DNA of 64,000 nt from Actomonas sp051209155 (GCA_051209155.1 JBPJGB010000005.1); one strand, 5' to 3'; shown: positions 7,044 through 16,325, counted from the stretch's first letter. Program-made: numbers and translations. The notes: generated from the letters alone by a model not told the origin.

Positions 7044-9233
7044 TCAAGTTTCGTCGGTTTCGTGGGCGTGCAGATCTTCCCAACTCTTGGCCAGGATGAT
7101 CTCGCCCTTCAGCGCGGCGACCATCGGTTTGAGCGGCGCGAGCGGATTCACGCCCTCGCGCGGCGCATCGATGGCCATCCCCACAAAGACCAGCGCCGAT
7201 CGCTCTGATTCCCGCGCGATCACTTCCAGTGGCGAACCATTCGAAACAATGATCTCAATCTCGGCCTCGAAGCGCGTGGCCCGCACCAGCTCCTTCATCG
7301 CCGCTTCGGTTTCCGCGCGGCCCGCCTCGGTTTCGACGATGCGGCGCACGCGCAACTTGAATGGTTTTCCCGCCGCCTCGTGCTGCCAGAGGTGGGCCAG
7401 CGTGAGCATGAAGCTACCGTTGGCCCGGGCCCGCCACCACACGTCGATCACCGGTTCGAGCTGGTAGCTCGGCAGCTCAGCCTCGGCAAAGATCAAGAGG
7501 TTGCGCTCGAGTTCCAGAATGCGACGAATCGAACCCAGAAAATCCTTCTCGCGCAGCGCGTCTTCACTCCAGCCCATCAGCACGGTGTTGGGTTCGAGCG
7601 CCCCGACACCGGCCACCTGCAACAGCGTGGAAACGCCCTGCTCAAAACTCTCCGCCATAACGGTTTTACCCACCGCCGAAATGCGACTCTCGCGAATGAA
7701 GTCCTGCAACTGCCGCTGCATCTTGGCCTGCCGCTTCACCATCGCCGACCAGTCGCCGGTGATCACCTGCGACAGAAACAGCAACCCGCGCCGCGCCTCC
7801 AGTCGGTTGGCCAGCTCGACCAACGCCAGCCGGTTGGTCGGGTTGCCCACCAGCACCAGAATCACCGGACGCCAGTTGCGCACGTGCTGCCGCGAGGCCG
7901 CGAGCTGCAACAAACCGAAACGCGCCAGCGCGAACCAAATGCCACTGCGCTCGTCGCCCCACGCCGTCTGGTAGCGGCGGCTCTTGAGCAGCGAATACAG
8001 CCCAATAATGCACGCCACCGCGACCACCGTCGCCAGCGCGTTGAGCAGGAACATCGCAAACAAACAGCCCGCCGCGCCCAGCAAACAGGGCAGCCAATGC
8101 ACCTTGAAAGTCGGTCGATAACTCGGGTTGGCCGCCAGCGCACTGAGGCCCGCCACCAGGTTCACCGTGCCATAGGTGGTGAGGAAGAACATCGAGATCA
8201 CCGGTGCGATCACGTCGAGCTTGCCCGCCAGCAAACACAGCGCCGCCAATCCCGTCGACGCCAGCAGCGCCAGCCGCGGCTCATTGGCCGGACCGTGCCC
8301 CTTGCCCAACACCAGCGGCACCACGTGGTCCTGCGCCAGCGCCTGCAGCGTGCGCGGCGCCGCCAACAAACTGGCCAGGGCCGACGACAGCGTTGCCGCC
8401 CACAGGCCGACGAAGATCAAGGGCCCCACCACCGCGATGCGCTCCATCACGAGGTTGTTCGTCACCAGTTCCTCCCGATCGGCGTGCAGCGATAGCCAGA
8501 TCATCTGCAGCGCATAGATCACAAAGGTCACCACCACCGCCAGGATCGTGCCCTTCGGCACGCTCTTGGACGGCTCCTTGAGATCGCCCGACATGGAAAC
8601 GCCGGACATGATGCCGGTCACCGCCGGAAAGAAGATCGCGAAGACCAACCAGAAACTCGCGCCCTCCGAATAGGCCGGGGAAAAGTTGGCTGACCACGAC
8701 GGCACCGGCGACCAGCCGATGAAGAACGACACCAGGGAGAGCCCCAGCGCCCCCAGAATGAAATACTGCGCCTTCACCGCAATGTCGGCCCCCACCCACG
8801 CGACCACGAAGATCAGCGCCAAGGTCACGATCGTCACCAGCCGCGTTGGCAAACCGGGAATCAAAAACTCCAGCGACTCCGCAAAACCGATGATGTAGAA
8901 CGCCACCGACACCGCCTGCGCGAGAAACAGCGGCAAACCCACCGCGCCGCCGATTTCCAGCCCGAGGTTGCGCGAAATCAGGAAGTAGGCCCCGCCGCCT
9001 TTCACCCGAATGTTCGTCGAGATCGAGGACAGCGACAGACTGGTGAGCAGCGTGATCGCATTGGCGATCAAGAGAATGATCAACGCGTCCTTCAGGCCCG
9101 CCTGCCCAACCACCCAGCCGGTGCGCAGAAACATGATGACGCCGAGAATCGTCAGCACGTTCGGCACAAACACCCCGCCAAAGGTGCCAAACTTAACCGG
9201 TCCCGACTCGGGCTTCGCTGTCGATTCCTTCAT
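7044..9233 (-). CDS. SLC12-type cation-chloride cotransporter / amino acid permease
   Basis: A 729-aa inner-membrane protein. The N-terminal ~430 residues carry about twelve hydrophobic helices with the APC-superfamily start GTFGGVFVPNVLTILGVIMF, then LRTGWVVGQAG and VKGGGAYFLISRNLGLEIGG, which closely resemble Na-K-Cl cotransporters. The ~290-residue C-terminal part is soluble (LILVLVGNPTNRLALVELAN, SALVFVGMAID) and looks like the cytoplasmic domain of the SLC12 family with a universal-stress-like fold. The likely role is electroneutral ion or amino-acid transport; the substrate cannot be deduced. No operon partner is clear. Confidence 0.85.
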   Translation of the reverse strand: MKESTAKPESGPVKFGTFGGVFVPNVLTILGVIMFLRTGWVVGQAGLKDALIILLIANAITLLTSLSLSSISTNIRVKGGGAYFLISRNLGLEIGGAVGLPLFLAQAVSVAFYIIGFAESLEFLIPGLPTRLVTIVTLALIFVVAWVGADIAVKAQYFILGALGLSLVSFFIGWSPVPSWSANFSPAYSEGASFWLVFAIFFPAVTGIMSGVSMSGDLKEPSKSVPKGTILAVVVTFVIYALQMIWLSLHADREELVTNNLVMERIAVVGPLIFVGLWAATLSSALASLLAAPRTLQALAQDHVVPLVLGKGHGPANEPRLALLASTGLAALCLLAGKLDVIAPVISMFFLTTYGTVNLVAGLSALAANPSYRPTFKVHWLPCLLGAAGCLFAMFLLNALATVVAVACIIGLYSLLKSRRYQTAWGDERSGIWFALARFGLLQLAASRQHVRNWRPVILVLVGNPTNRLALVELANRLEARRGLLFLSQVITGDWSAMVKRQAKMQRQLQDFIRESRISAVGKTVMAESFEQGVSTLLQVAGVGALEPNTVLMGWSEDALREKDFLGSIRRILELERNLLIFAEAELPSYQLEPVIDVWWRARANGSFMLTLAHLWQHEAAGKPFKLRVRRIVETEAGRAETEAAMKELVRATRFEAEIEIIVSNGSPLEVIARESERSALVFVGMAIDAPREGVNPLAPLKPMVAALKGEIILAKSWEDLHAHETDET

Positions 9234-9403
9234 ACGTAGGACGGCACGCTAGATCACCGTCCACGCCGGGAAGAAGCGAATTCTACGGGGCGAATCCGCG
9301 TGGTCACCGCGGAACAAACTTCCGGGCAGCGCGGCACCGGTCGCGGTCCTCACCCGGAACATCCACCGCCTATTTGGGCTCGATGACAGTTCCCGACCTC
9401 GCG

Positions 9404-11107
9404 CTACAATGCATCCGTCACGTCGTAAATTTCCGCCAACACCACCCCCGATTCCCCGGGCGCCCCATAGACCTGCACGGTGTAGGCCCCCGGCGACAAG
9501 GTGATCACCAGCGCGGCATCGGCGCTACCGGGTTGGAGCGCAAAGGCCCCTGCGGCGGTGGCCGCCGCCGCCGCTTCCGCCAAATTGTTCGGTGTATCAG
9601 CCCAGTCATCGTTGCCGATGAACTCAACGCCACCGCTGGCGATCGTGATCCGCGGATCCTCCAGAAACCCCGGCACCTCATAATCCTCGAGCGCGGGACC
9701 GACACCACGAATCAGCATCGTTCGCGCTCCATTGCCATCGATCACAAAGCCCGCCACCAGCCGGCCGTCAGCGGCGACCAAACCGCGGGTGGCAAGGTTG
9801 ACCAAATGTCCCGTGCGTCCCGCCGTCGGCACCTCATACACCTCGACCAAGGCGGCGCCATTGCCCCCCACCACCGGCGCCGAGCGGGGGCCACCGGGAT
9901 GGTCGTAGAGCAGGGCTGCATCCGCGGCCCCGGCATGCAGCGCAAATCCCCCGACCTGCGCGGCCGCCGCGGAAAGTGCGGGGCCTTGACCATCGTCCTC
10001 CCAATCGTCGTTGCTGGCGATAACGGTCGAACCCTCCGCCAGTTGCAGCATGGGATTGGCCAGGCGATCCTCGACCCCGAATTCCTCCAGACTCGGTCCC
10101 GCCGCCCGCACCAACAGTCGCATGGCCCCTTCCGTCACAAAACCCGGCACGAGTTGCTGCGCGCCTGCGCCGGAATAGGACAAGGACGAAAGGTTGACGA
10201 GACGTCCAGTCGCGCCGGCATTCACCACCAGCGTCGCCACGTCGGTCTCCACACTGCCCGCACTGTTGCTCACCACCACGGAGTAAGCGCCGGCATCGGC
10301 GGGACTCACCTCAGGCAATTTCAGAAACGCCTTCACTTCATTCACCACGTCCACGCCGTTGTGACGCCATTGATAGGTCAACGCGCCCTGCCCGGCCGCG
10401 CCGACCGTGAACTGCGCCGACTGCCCCGCGACCACGGTTTGCGCACGGGGCTGCCAGGTGATGGTCGGCGGTTGAGTCGGCTCGGGGTTGGGCTCGGGTT
10501 CCGGTTCGGGTTCGGGTTCGGGTTCACCCCCGCCCGCCGCCGCCCGCACGCTGTTGATCACGCTGCGGAAGGTGTTGATGGGGAAATCCAGCCTGCCGTA
10601 ACCAAGTTCCGAATACAGCAGTTCCCACTGTTGGTGGGACGCGGAGTCCGCCACGCCGTTGATGATGGCGAAAATCGGCTGCCCGCCCACCTGGAACCGG
10701 TTTGCTACCATGCGATTGAAATCGTTGAGCACCAGACCGAGCCCGTAAAAATCCACAAACGACTGTGTCGCGGTTTCCTCGTTCCCCTGCAGGTTGATCG
10801 CGACGTGCTTGACCGGCAGCCCGGCCAAATTTCCCCCGGCGTCATTGAAATACCTGACCACGCCCGGTTCGATCTCCGCCGCCGCCGCCTGACAAAATGG
10901 GCACCAATGCGCGAACCATTCGAGGAAGATCACCTGCCCTTCCAAATCGTAGAGTTCGACCGGATTGCCGGTCGCTCGATCAATCAGGGTGAAATTTTGC
11001 ACGATGTCGCCCACTTGGTAAGAACCCGGCACTTGGGCAGGGGACGGCGCTCCGAGCGCAAGGGCGCCCGCGAGCCATAAGCAGCGAAAAAAAACGGTCT
11101 GACGCAT
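9404..11107 (-). CDS. Secreted redoxin / Ig-like / NDDW-domain protein
   Basis: A 567-aa exported protein. The start at 11107 gives a signal peptide (MRQTVFFRCLWLAGALALGA). Residues ~28-190 form a TlpA/AhpC-like thioredoxin fold with the active site WCPFC (Cys69, Cys72). An EP-dipeptide linker follows (10491-10525 in DNA), then an Ig-like domain (TITWQPRAQTVVAGQSAQFT, LTYQWRHNGVDV, AGAYSVVVSNSAG), then two ~110-residue NDDW modules. Upstream in-frame codons to 11164 are probably not translated. It lies 17 bp after the barrel gene and is the last gene of a four-gene operon that also has a second thioredoxin. I infer extracytoplasmic disulfide or redox chemistry at the cell surface. Confidence 0.8.
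   Translation of the reverse strand: MRQTVFFRCLWLAGALALGAPSPAQVPGSYQVGDIVQNFTLIDRATGNPVELYDLEGQVIFLEWFAHWCPFCQAAAAEIEPGVVRYFNDAGGNLAGLPVKHVAINLQGNEETATQSFVDFYGLGLVLNDFNRMVANRFQVGGQPIFAIINGVADSASHQQWELLYSELGYGRLDFPINTFRSVINSVRAAAGGGEPEPEPEPEPEPNPEPTQPPTITWQPRAQTVVAGQSAQFTVGAAGQGALTYQWRHNGVDVVNEVKAFLKLPEVSPADAGAYSVVVSNSAGSVETDVATLVVNAGATGRLVNLSSLSYSGAGAQQLVPGFVTEGAMRLLVRAAGPSLEEFGVEDRLANPMLQLAEGSTVIASNDDWEDDGQGPALSAAAAQVGGFALHAGAADAALLYDHPGGPRSAPVVGGNGAALVEVYEVPTAGRTGHLVNLATRGLVAADGRLVAGFVIDGNGARTMLIRGVGPALEDYEVPGFLEDPRITIASGGVEFIGNDDWADTPNNLAEAAAAATAAGAFALQPGSADAALVITLSPGAYTVQVYGAPGESGVVLAEIYDVTDAL
10491..10525 (-). repeat. Hexanucleotide tandem repeat encoding the Glu-Pro linker
   Basis: Imperfect tandem copies of a 6-bp unit (GGTTCG on the plus strand) encode alternating Glu-Pro between the redoxin and Ig domains. 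Because the unit is 6 bp, slippage would change linker length without a frameshift. Confidence 0.7.
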
Positions 11108-11124
11108 GACGATAAACTTTCGGG

Positions 11125-12216
11125 TCAGTAGGTGACGGAGGCCGCGACCTGAATGAGGGTCCAAACACGGTCGCGGTAGAGGTTTTGAAAAAAGTCGAGC
11201 CGGGGATTGGTGGGGTCGTGATCGCTGCGCAACTCACCCGCCTGCAGACGGAGGGCCCACCGCTCGCCCTGCCAGCGCACGCCCGTCGCCCAGCGACGAC
11301 TGTGCAGCCCGGGCGCAGCGCTGGTGAAAAGCAGCGCGTCCTCGATCTCACCGGTGTCCGTGTAGTAACGCCCTTGGACAAACCAGGCCCATTGATCCGT
11401 GAGCGCCCAGTCCACCGTGAGTCCGCCAAACCAGGCATGGAATCGCGGATCCTCGGTCGCGCCGCCCAGCACGCCACGCAACACCAGACGCTCCCCCACC
11501 GCCCAGTTGAGCGCCGCCTCGCCACCGAAGCGCCACGACCGTTCCGACACCCGCGAGGCCCGCAGCACTATTCGACTCCGCACACTGGGCGACACCACGT
11601 TCTCCGTGGAAAGCGTGAACGCCGCGGTGTTGAGCCCCACGCGCCCCCGGCGCAGACCGTCGAAATCGATCTCGTAGCCAGGCGCCACCTCGTCACGACC
11701 CAGCGCCGCGGTGAACTCGAGAAAGCCCGACGCCCGCAGATACTCCCAACGCACCCCGGCCCCGGCACTCACTCCCCGTGGATCGGGCGCTTCCCAACGA
11801 TCGATCGCCGTCATCCCCAACGGTTCGTATTGCTGCCGAAAATACTCCGCGAGCCAGAGTGACCGGTAGTTGGTGAATCCTTGGTAGGCACCCGCGGTGC
11901 CGATCCATTCCAAGGTTTCCGCTGACCGCCACCGCACGTTGGTCTGCAAGGCCTCGCTGTGCTCCGACCGCCTCAGCTCCTTGCCCCGAAAGTCGAAGGG
12001 CACCGGCCGGTAGTCGATCGTCAGGTCATTGCGCGCCAAGCTCAGTTCGCCGCGCAACGCCCGCGCCGGCACCTCCCAACGCCAGCTGCTCGCCAGCTGG
12101 ATCAGGTCCACGTCCGACGCCCGCACGCTTTCCCCGGAAAAATCCCAACGTGGCTCCGCCAGCACCGTCGAAACACCGCCGGCCAACCACAGGACGAGTG
12201 CGGCCACCCGGCTCAT
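11125..12216 (-). CDS. Predicted outer-membrane beta-barrel protein
   Basis: A 363-aa protein with a signal peptide (MSRVAALVLWLAGGVSTVLA). The mature part has alternating amphipathic strands rich in W, R, Y and T (VDLIQLASSWRWEVPARALR, WFGGLTVDWALTDQWAWFVQ, GVRWQGERWALRLQAGEL) and ends in VAASVTY, an aromatic C-terminus typical of barrel proteins. No specific family is recognised with certainty. It occupies the position of DUF3570 proteins in clusters with DUF4266 lipoproteins and thioredoxins. Its ATG overlaps the stop of the thioredoxin gene (ATGA, 12213-12216), implying translational coupling. Confidence 0.7.
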   Translation of the reverse strand: MSRVAALVLWLAGGVSTVLAEPRWDFSGESVRASDVDLIQLASSWRWEVPARALRGELSLARNDLTIDYRPVPFDFRGKELRRSEHSEALQTNVRWRSAETLEWIGTAGAYQGFTNYRSLWLAEYFRQQYEPLGMTAIDRWEAPDPRGVSAGAGVRWEYLRASGFLEFTAALGRDEVAPGYEIDFDGLRRGRVGLNTAAFTLSTENVVSPSVRSRIVLRASRVSERSWRFGGEAALNWAVGERLVLRGVLGGATEDPRFHAWFGGLTVDWALTDQWAWFVQGRYYTDTGEIEDALLFTSAAPGLHSRRWATGVRWQGERWALRLQAGELRSDHDPTNPRLDFFQNLYRDRVWTLIQVAASVTY

Positions 12217-12746
12217 GGCGCCTCCTTCCGCGCCGCCTCGATCACGGCCCGCAGCGCATCCGCGCCTTCGAATCCATTGTGTTGATACACGACCCGCCAT
12301 TCCGTCCGTTCGCCACGCAGATCAAGCACGGCCAGAAACGGCAGGCTGCGGGCCCCGAGCGCCTCCAACACCTCACCACCTGGATCGTCGCCCACGTGGC
12401 TGAGTTCGGCCCGGGCAATGAAGGCCGCGGTTCGATCGGGCCGGGCCGATTCCACGTTCAGCGCCACCACCTGCACGCGGGTCGATTGCGCCGCATAGGG
12501 ACGGGTGATTTCGGTTTCGATCGTCGCCGAAGCCGGCGCGCACGGCGCACACCAGTAGGCGAAAAAGTCCAACACCAGCAGGTTGCCGGTGTAATCATCG
12601 AGCCGCCGCGGCACGCCGTTGTCGCGATCGAGCCACGTGATGTCACGCCAATCGTCCACCTCCGCTGCGTTTGCGCGCACGGCTACGGTCAGGCCGACCG
12701 CCAGCACCAGCCACCTGCCCCACCGTTTCACCGACAAGACGTGCAA
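12213..12746 (-). CDS. Periplasmic thioredoxin-family protein
   Basis: A 177-aa protein with an N-terminal signal or anchor (KRWGRWLVLAVGLTVAVRAN) and a thioredoxin fold: LLVLDFFAYWCAPCAPASA with the WCAPC active site (Cys66, Cys69), then ARSLPFLAVLDLRGE containing the cis-proline. It likely reduces or exchanges disulfides in the periplasm. It overlaps the DUF4266-like lipoprotein gene by 19 bp and the barrel gene by 4 bp. The obvious candidate client is the lipoprotein, which ends in a CxxC tail; this is inference. Confidence 0.85.
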   Translation of the reverse strand: MHVLSVKRWGRWLVLAVGLTVAVRANAAEVDDWRDITWLDRDNGVPRRLDDYTGNLLVLDFFAYWCAPCAPASATIETEITRPYAAQSTRVQVVALNVESARPDRTAAFIARAELSHVGDDPGGEVLEALGARSLPFLAVLDLRGERTEWRVVYQHNGFEGADALRAVIEAARKEAP

Positions 12747-12970
12747 CCCGCGTTTTGGGCGCCGCCAGTCGTGGCGACGCCGGGTTCAATTTGGGCGGCG
12801 AGGTTCACCGCCGCATGTCCGGCAGCTGACTCGTCGAAGGTCATCGCCGGCCGTGAAACCAAGCGCTGCTGCGCGATCGGCACCGCGCCACACCCCGTCA
12901 GGAGGAAGAGGAGGCCGAACGCGGTGAGAACCACCGCGGCGTGGCGAAGGATTCGGAATAAATCAGGCAT
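12728..12970 (-). CDS. Small DUF4266-like lipoprotein with Cys-containing tail
   Basis: An 80-aa protein with a lipobox (LLFLLTGCGAV, Cys27), a short mature region with the DUF4266-like stretch QQRLVSRPAMTFDES, and a C-terminal tail rich in Gly and Cys (GGAQNAGCTSCR; Cys76 and Cys79). Known DUF4266 proteins are short lipoproteins ending in a Gly/Cys-rich tail. It is the first gene of the operon that continues with a thioredoxin, a barrel and a redoxin-Ig protein. The tail is a candidate redox, metal-binding or modification site. The function is unknown. Confidence 0.7.
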   Translation of the reverse strand: MPDLFRILRHAAVVLTAFGLLFLLTGCGAVPIAQQRLVSRPAMTFDESAAGHAAVNLAAQIEPGVATTGGAQNAGCTSCR

Positions 12971-13020
12971 GGAACGAACATTGGAGTCCGTTTCTTCCCA
13001 CTTATTCCCGCGATCGTCGG

Positions 13021-14478
13021 TCAGCTCATCTCCGCCAGCAGACGACGGAGCGTTTCGTCGACCAGCTTCGGATTCGCCTTGCCGCGGGAGGCTTTCATCA
13101 CCGGGCCCTTGAAGCCGTTGATTGCGCTCTCCTTGCCGCCGAGGAAGTCGGTGCGGGCCTTCTCGTTGCCCGCGATGGCGTCACGGCACCATTGCTCCAG
13201 TTCATCGGTATTGGTCTCGGCCTTCAGGCCCTTGCGCTCGACCACCGCGCTCGGCGTATCGCCGGTCGCGAAGGTTTCGGCAAAAACCTCGCGGGCAATG
13301 TTGCTGTTGATCGTGCCGGCTTCGACGAGCTTCACAATGTCGGCGAGGTGCGCCGGAGTGACTTTCGTTTCGGCCAGCGATTGGCCGGCCGCACTCAGTT
13401 CGCGCAGGAGGTCATTGATGATCCAGTTGGCCACTTGTTTGGCCTTGTCCTTGCCCGCGGCGGCTACGCCTGCCTCAAAGAAGTCGCTGAGCGCGCGATC
13501 CGGCACGAGCACCGAGGTGATCGTGTAGGGCACATCATATTCATCCATGAAGCGGCGCTGCTTGTCGAAGGGGCGCTCCGGGCACTCGGCGGCGAGGCGA
13601 TTCTTCCAAGCCTCGTCGACCCGCACCGGCATGAGATCGGGATCGGGAAAATAGCGGTAGTCGTGCGCGTCTTCTTTGGTGCGCAAGGATTGGGAGGTGC
13701 CGGCCACACCGTCGTAGTCGCGCGTCTCCTGCACGAGCGTCCCGCCGGCCTTCACCACGGCGAGCTGACGCTTGATTTCGTGGGCAATGCCATCGCGCAC
13801 GTAGGAGATGGAATTGAGGTTTTTCAGCTCCACCTTCACGCCGAGCTCGGTTTGGCCGACCGGGCGGATCGAGATATTCGCATCACAGCGCATCTGGCCC
13901 TTTTCCATGTCGCAGTCGGAGATGCCGGCGTAGACCATCATGGTGCGCAAGGCGGTGAGGTAGGCATAGGCCTCCTCGGCCGAAGCAATGGCCGGCTCGG
14001 AAACGATCTCCATCAGGGGCGTGCCCGCACGGTTGTAGTCGACCAGCGAGTCGTGGGCGAAGTGCGTGAGCTTACCGACGTCTTCTTCGAGATGGATGCG
14101 CGTCAGCGGGATCTGCTTGTGCTCACCCATCACGTTGCGCGACGGACCGGGCAACTCGATCTCCACCGCTCCGCCGATGCAGATCGGCTGGTCGTATTGG
14201 GAGATCTGGTAGTTCTTCGGGGAGTCCGGATAGAAGTAGTTTTTGCGGTCCCATTTGCAGACCTCGGCGATGTCGCAGTGCAGCATGAGGCCGGCTTTGA
14301 TGATGGCGTCGAGCGCGGCTTTGTTCATCACCGGCAGCGTGCCCGGCAACGCGAGCACCACAGGGTCGGTCAGCGAATTTTCGGGATGCCCGTAACCCTG
14401 ACCCACGCGGGTAAAAATCTTCGACGCAGTCTTAACCTGCACATGGACCTCAAGTCCGATAACAGCTTCGTAATTCAT
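13021..14478 (-). CDS. gatB: Asp/Glu-tRNA amidotransferase subunit B
   Basis: A 485-aa protein with the GatB signature from the start: YEAVIGLEVHVQVKTASKIF, LALPGTLPVMNKAAL, KNYFYPDSPKNYQISQYDQP, and a C-terminal YqeY-like domain (IAREVFAETFATGD). It is the tRNA-binding and kinase subunit of GatCAB, which converts Glu-tRNA(Gln) and/or Asp-tRNA(Asn) to the amide forms. It is the third gene of gatC-gatA-gatB. The 84-bp gatA/gatB gap is filled by a palindromic repeat. Confidence 0.95.
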   Translation of the reverse strand: MNYEAVIGLEVHVQVKTASKIFTRVGQGYGHPENSLTDPVVLALPGTLPVMNKAALDAIIKAGLMLHCDIAEVCKWDRKNYFYPDSPKNYQISQYDQPICIGGAVEIELPGPSRNVMGEHKQIPLTRIHLEEDVGKLTHFAHDSLVDYNRAGTPLMEIVSEPAIASAEEAYAYLTALRTMMVYAGISDCDMEKGQMRCDANISIRPVGQTELGVKVELKNLNSISYVRDGIAHEIKRQLAVVKAGGTLVQETRDYDGVAGTSQSLRTKEDAHDYRYFPDPDLMPVRVDEAWKNRLAAECPERPFDKQRRFMDEYDVPYTITSVLVPDRALSDFFEAGVAAAGKDKAKQVANWIINDLLRELSAAGQSLAETKVTPAHLADIVKLVEAGTINSNIAREVFAETFATGDTPSAVVERKGLKAETNTDELEQWCRDAIAGNEKARTDFLGGKESAINGFKGPVMKASRGKANPKLVDETLRRLLAEMS

Positions 14479-14491
14479 TTCAGAAGGAGGG

Positions 14492-14555
14492 GCCCACGGA
14501 ACACACGGAATACACTGAAATAATTCATCCTGCAGGTTCCGTGTGGTCCGTGGGC
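14492..14555. repeat. Intra-operon palindromic repeat between gatA and gatB
   Basis: Arms GCCCACGGAACACACGGAA (14492-14510) and TTCCGTGTGGTCCGTGGGC (14537-14555) pair at 18 of 19 positions around a 26-nt loop. The left arm continues as a ~10-nt quasi-tandem (CACACGGAAT, ACACTGAAAT). The design is the same as the elements at 30399 and 54977. Confidence 0.85.
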
Positions 14556-14562
14556 TTAAAAA

Positions 14563-16029
14563 TCAAAGTTGTGGGCGTTGCTGGCTCCAGTCGTGGGCGG
14601 AGTCGTAGGCGTGGGCGACGGCGAGGAGGTCGGCCTCGCGGTAGGGTTGGCCGATGAGCTGAAGGCCGATGGGCAGCCCGCTGGAACTGAAGCCGGCCGG
14701 AATCGAGATGCCGGGCAGCCCGGCCAGATTCACGCCGATCGTGTAGATGTCGGACAAATACATCGCCAGCGGATTGGCCGCCTTTTCACCGAACTTGAAC
14801 GCCGGCGTCGGCGTGGTCGGGGTGAGGATGGCATCGACTTCTTCGTAAGCCTTGAGGAAGTCCTGCCGGATGAGCGTTCGCACCTTTTGTGCGCGCAAGT
14901 AGTAGGCGTCGTAGTAACCGCTCGAAAGCACGTAGGTGCCGAGGATGATACGACGCTTCACCTCAGGGCCAAAACCTTCGGCGCGCGACTTGTAATACAG
15001 GTCCACCACGTCCTTCGCCTCGGCACTGCGGTGGGTGTAACGGATGCCGTCGTAGCGCGCCAGGTTCGACGATGCCTCCGCCGTCGCGATGATGTAATAC
15101 ACGCTCAGGCAATGCTCCGTGTGCGGCAGCGAAACCTCGCGGATCTCGCAGCCTTGCTCGCGATAAAAGGCGATGGCCTTTTCAATCGCGGCCGCGACTT
15201 CGGGATCGAGCCCGGCGCCAAAGTATTCCTTCGGGATGCCCAGTTTCCAGGGGCCCTTCTTTTCCGCCAAAGCAGCCCGATAGTCGGGGATCTCGGTCTT
15301 GAACGAGGTCGAGTCACGACGGTCGTGGCCGGCGATCACCTGCAGCATCATCGCGGCGTCCTCAACCGTGCGGGTGAACGGACCGATCTGGTCGAGCGAC
15401 GAGGCGAAAGCCGCCAGGCCATAGCGCGAGATCAGCCCATAGGTCGGCTTGAGACCAACCACGTTGCAGAAGGCCGCGGGCTGACGAATGGATCCGCCGG
15501 TGTCGGAACCGAGCGTGGCGATCGCTTCGCCGGCCGCGACCGCCGCCGCACTGCCGCCCGAGCTGCCGCCGGGCACGCACTCCAGGTTGTAAGGGTTGCA
15601 CGTCGGCTTGAAGGCCGAGTTCTCCGTCGACGAACCCATCGCGAACTCGTCGAGGTTGGCCCGGCCCCAGAGCACCGCGCCGGCCGCTTTGAGCTTCTCG
15701 GTCACCGTTGCGTCGTAGGGCGACACGAAATTTTCCAGCATCTTGCTGCTGGCCGTGAGCGGCTGGTCTTTCACCGCGATGACGTCCTTCAAGGCGATCG
15801 GGATGCCATCGAGCGGTCCCCTCGCCTGACCGGCGGCACGACGCTGATCGGACGCCCGGGCCTGGGCCAAGGCATCCTCTACGTTGGTCGAGTTGAAGGC
15901 TTGCACGCGTGCGTCCACCGCCGCGGTCTGGTCGATGACGGCCTGGGTCAGCTGGACCGCGGACACCTCGCCGGCGGCGAGTTGGGCGGAGACTTGGGCC
16001 AGACTGGAAAAACAGAGATCGGTCGACAT
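14563..16029 (-). CDS. gatA: Asp/Glu-tRNA amidotransferase subunit A
   Basis: A 488-aa amidase-signature protein. Visible motifs: GIPIALKDVIAVKDQPLTAS (catalytic Lys), the glycine/serine-rich VPGGSSGGSAAAVAAGEAIA, and TLGSDTGGSIRQPAAFCNVV with the cis-Ser and nucleophile Ser, followed by GLKPTYGLISRYGL. It hydrolyses glutamine and supplies ammonia to GatB. The start at 16029 (MSTDLCFSSL) is chosen because in-frame codons further upstream overlap gatC. gatC ends 5 bp before this start. Confidence 0.95.
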   Translation of the reverse strand: MSTDLCFSSLAQVSAQLAAGEVSAVQLTQAVIDQTAAVDARVQAFNSTNVEDALAQARASDQRRAAGQARGPLDGIPIALKDVIAVKDQPLTASSKMLENFVSPYDATVTEKLKAAGAVLWGRANLDEFAMGSSTENSAFKPTCNPYNLECVPGGSSGGSAAAVAAGEAIATLGSDTGGSIRQPAAFCNVVGLKPTYGLISRYGLAAFASSLDQIGPFTRTVEDAAMMLQVIAGHDRRDSTSFKTEIPDYRAALAEKKGPWKLGIPKEYFGAGLDPEVAAAIEKAIAFYREQGCEIREVSLPHTEHCLSVYYIIATAEASSNLARYDGIRYTHRSAEAKDVVDLYYKSRAEGFGPEVKRRIILGTYVLSSGYYDAYYLRAQKVRTLIRQDFLKAYEEVDAILTPTTPTPAFKFGEKAANPLAMYLSDIYTIGVNLAGLPGISIPAGFSSSGLPIGLQLIGQPYREADLLAVAHAYDSAHDWSQQRPQL

Positions 16030-16034
16030 ACGGC

Positions 16035-16325
16035 TCACTCCACCACTTTGGGCACGACGATCATGTTCTGGCGCTGGGCGGGGGCGTTGCGCAGCGCCTC
16101 CTCCACCGGCAGGCCGGGTTCCGCCACGTCGTCGGCCCAAACATTTTCCACCGCGAAGGCGTGGGCCGTCGGCTCGACGTTGGAGACGTCCACCTGTTTG
16201 AGCTGCTCCACGTGTTTGAGCACCTCGCCGAGCTGGGCGGCGTAGGCGGTCTTCTCTTCGGGCGTGAGGGCGATGCGGGCGAGCTGCGCCACGCGGTCAA
16301 TGTCGAGGTCCGGGGTGTCTGCCAT
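16035..16325 (-). CDS. gatC: Asp/Glu-tRNA amidotransferase subunit C
   Basis: A 96-aa protein with the GatC pattern: DIDRVAQLARIALTPEEKTA, LGEVLKHVEQLKQVDVSNVE, PTAHAF, ADDVAEPGLPVEEALRNAP. GatC clamps GatA to GatB. The ATG at 16325 matches the family length; longer upstream frames run into the divergent promoter region of the phosphatase gene. Confidence 0.93.
   Translation of the reverse strand: MADTPDLDIDRVAQLARIALTPEEKTAYAAQLGEVLKHVEQLKQVDVSNVEPTAHAFAVENVWADDVAEPGLPVEEALRNAPAQRQNMIVVPKVVE

Noticed and set aside
9374..11080. A 568-codon plus-strand frame opposite the redoxin-Ig protein
   Set aside because: Arg/His/Gly-rich with no domain; the minus strand has a signal peptide, a WCPFC active site and repeated NDDW modules.
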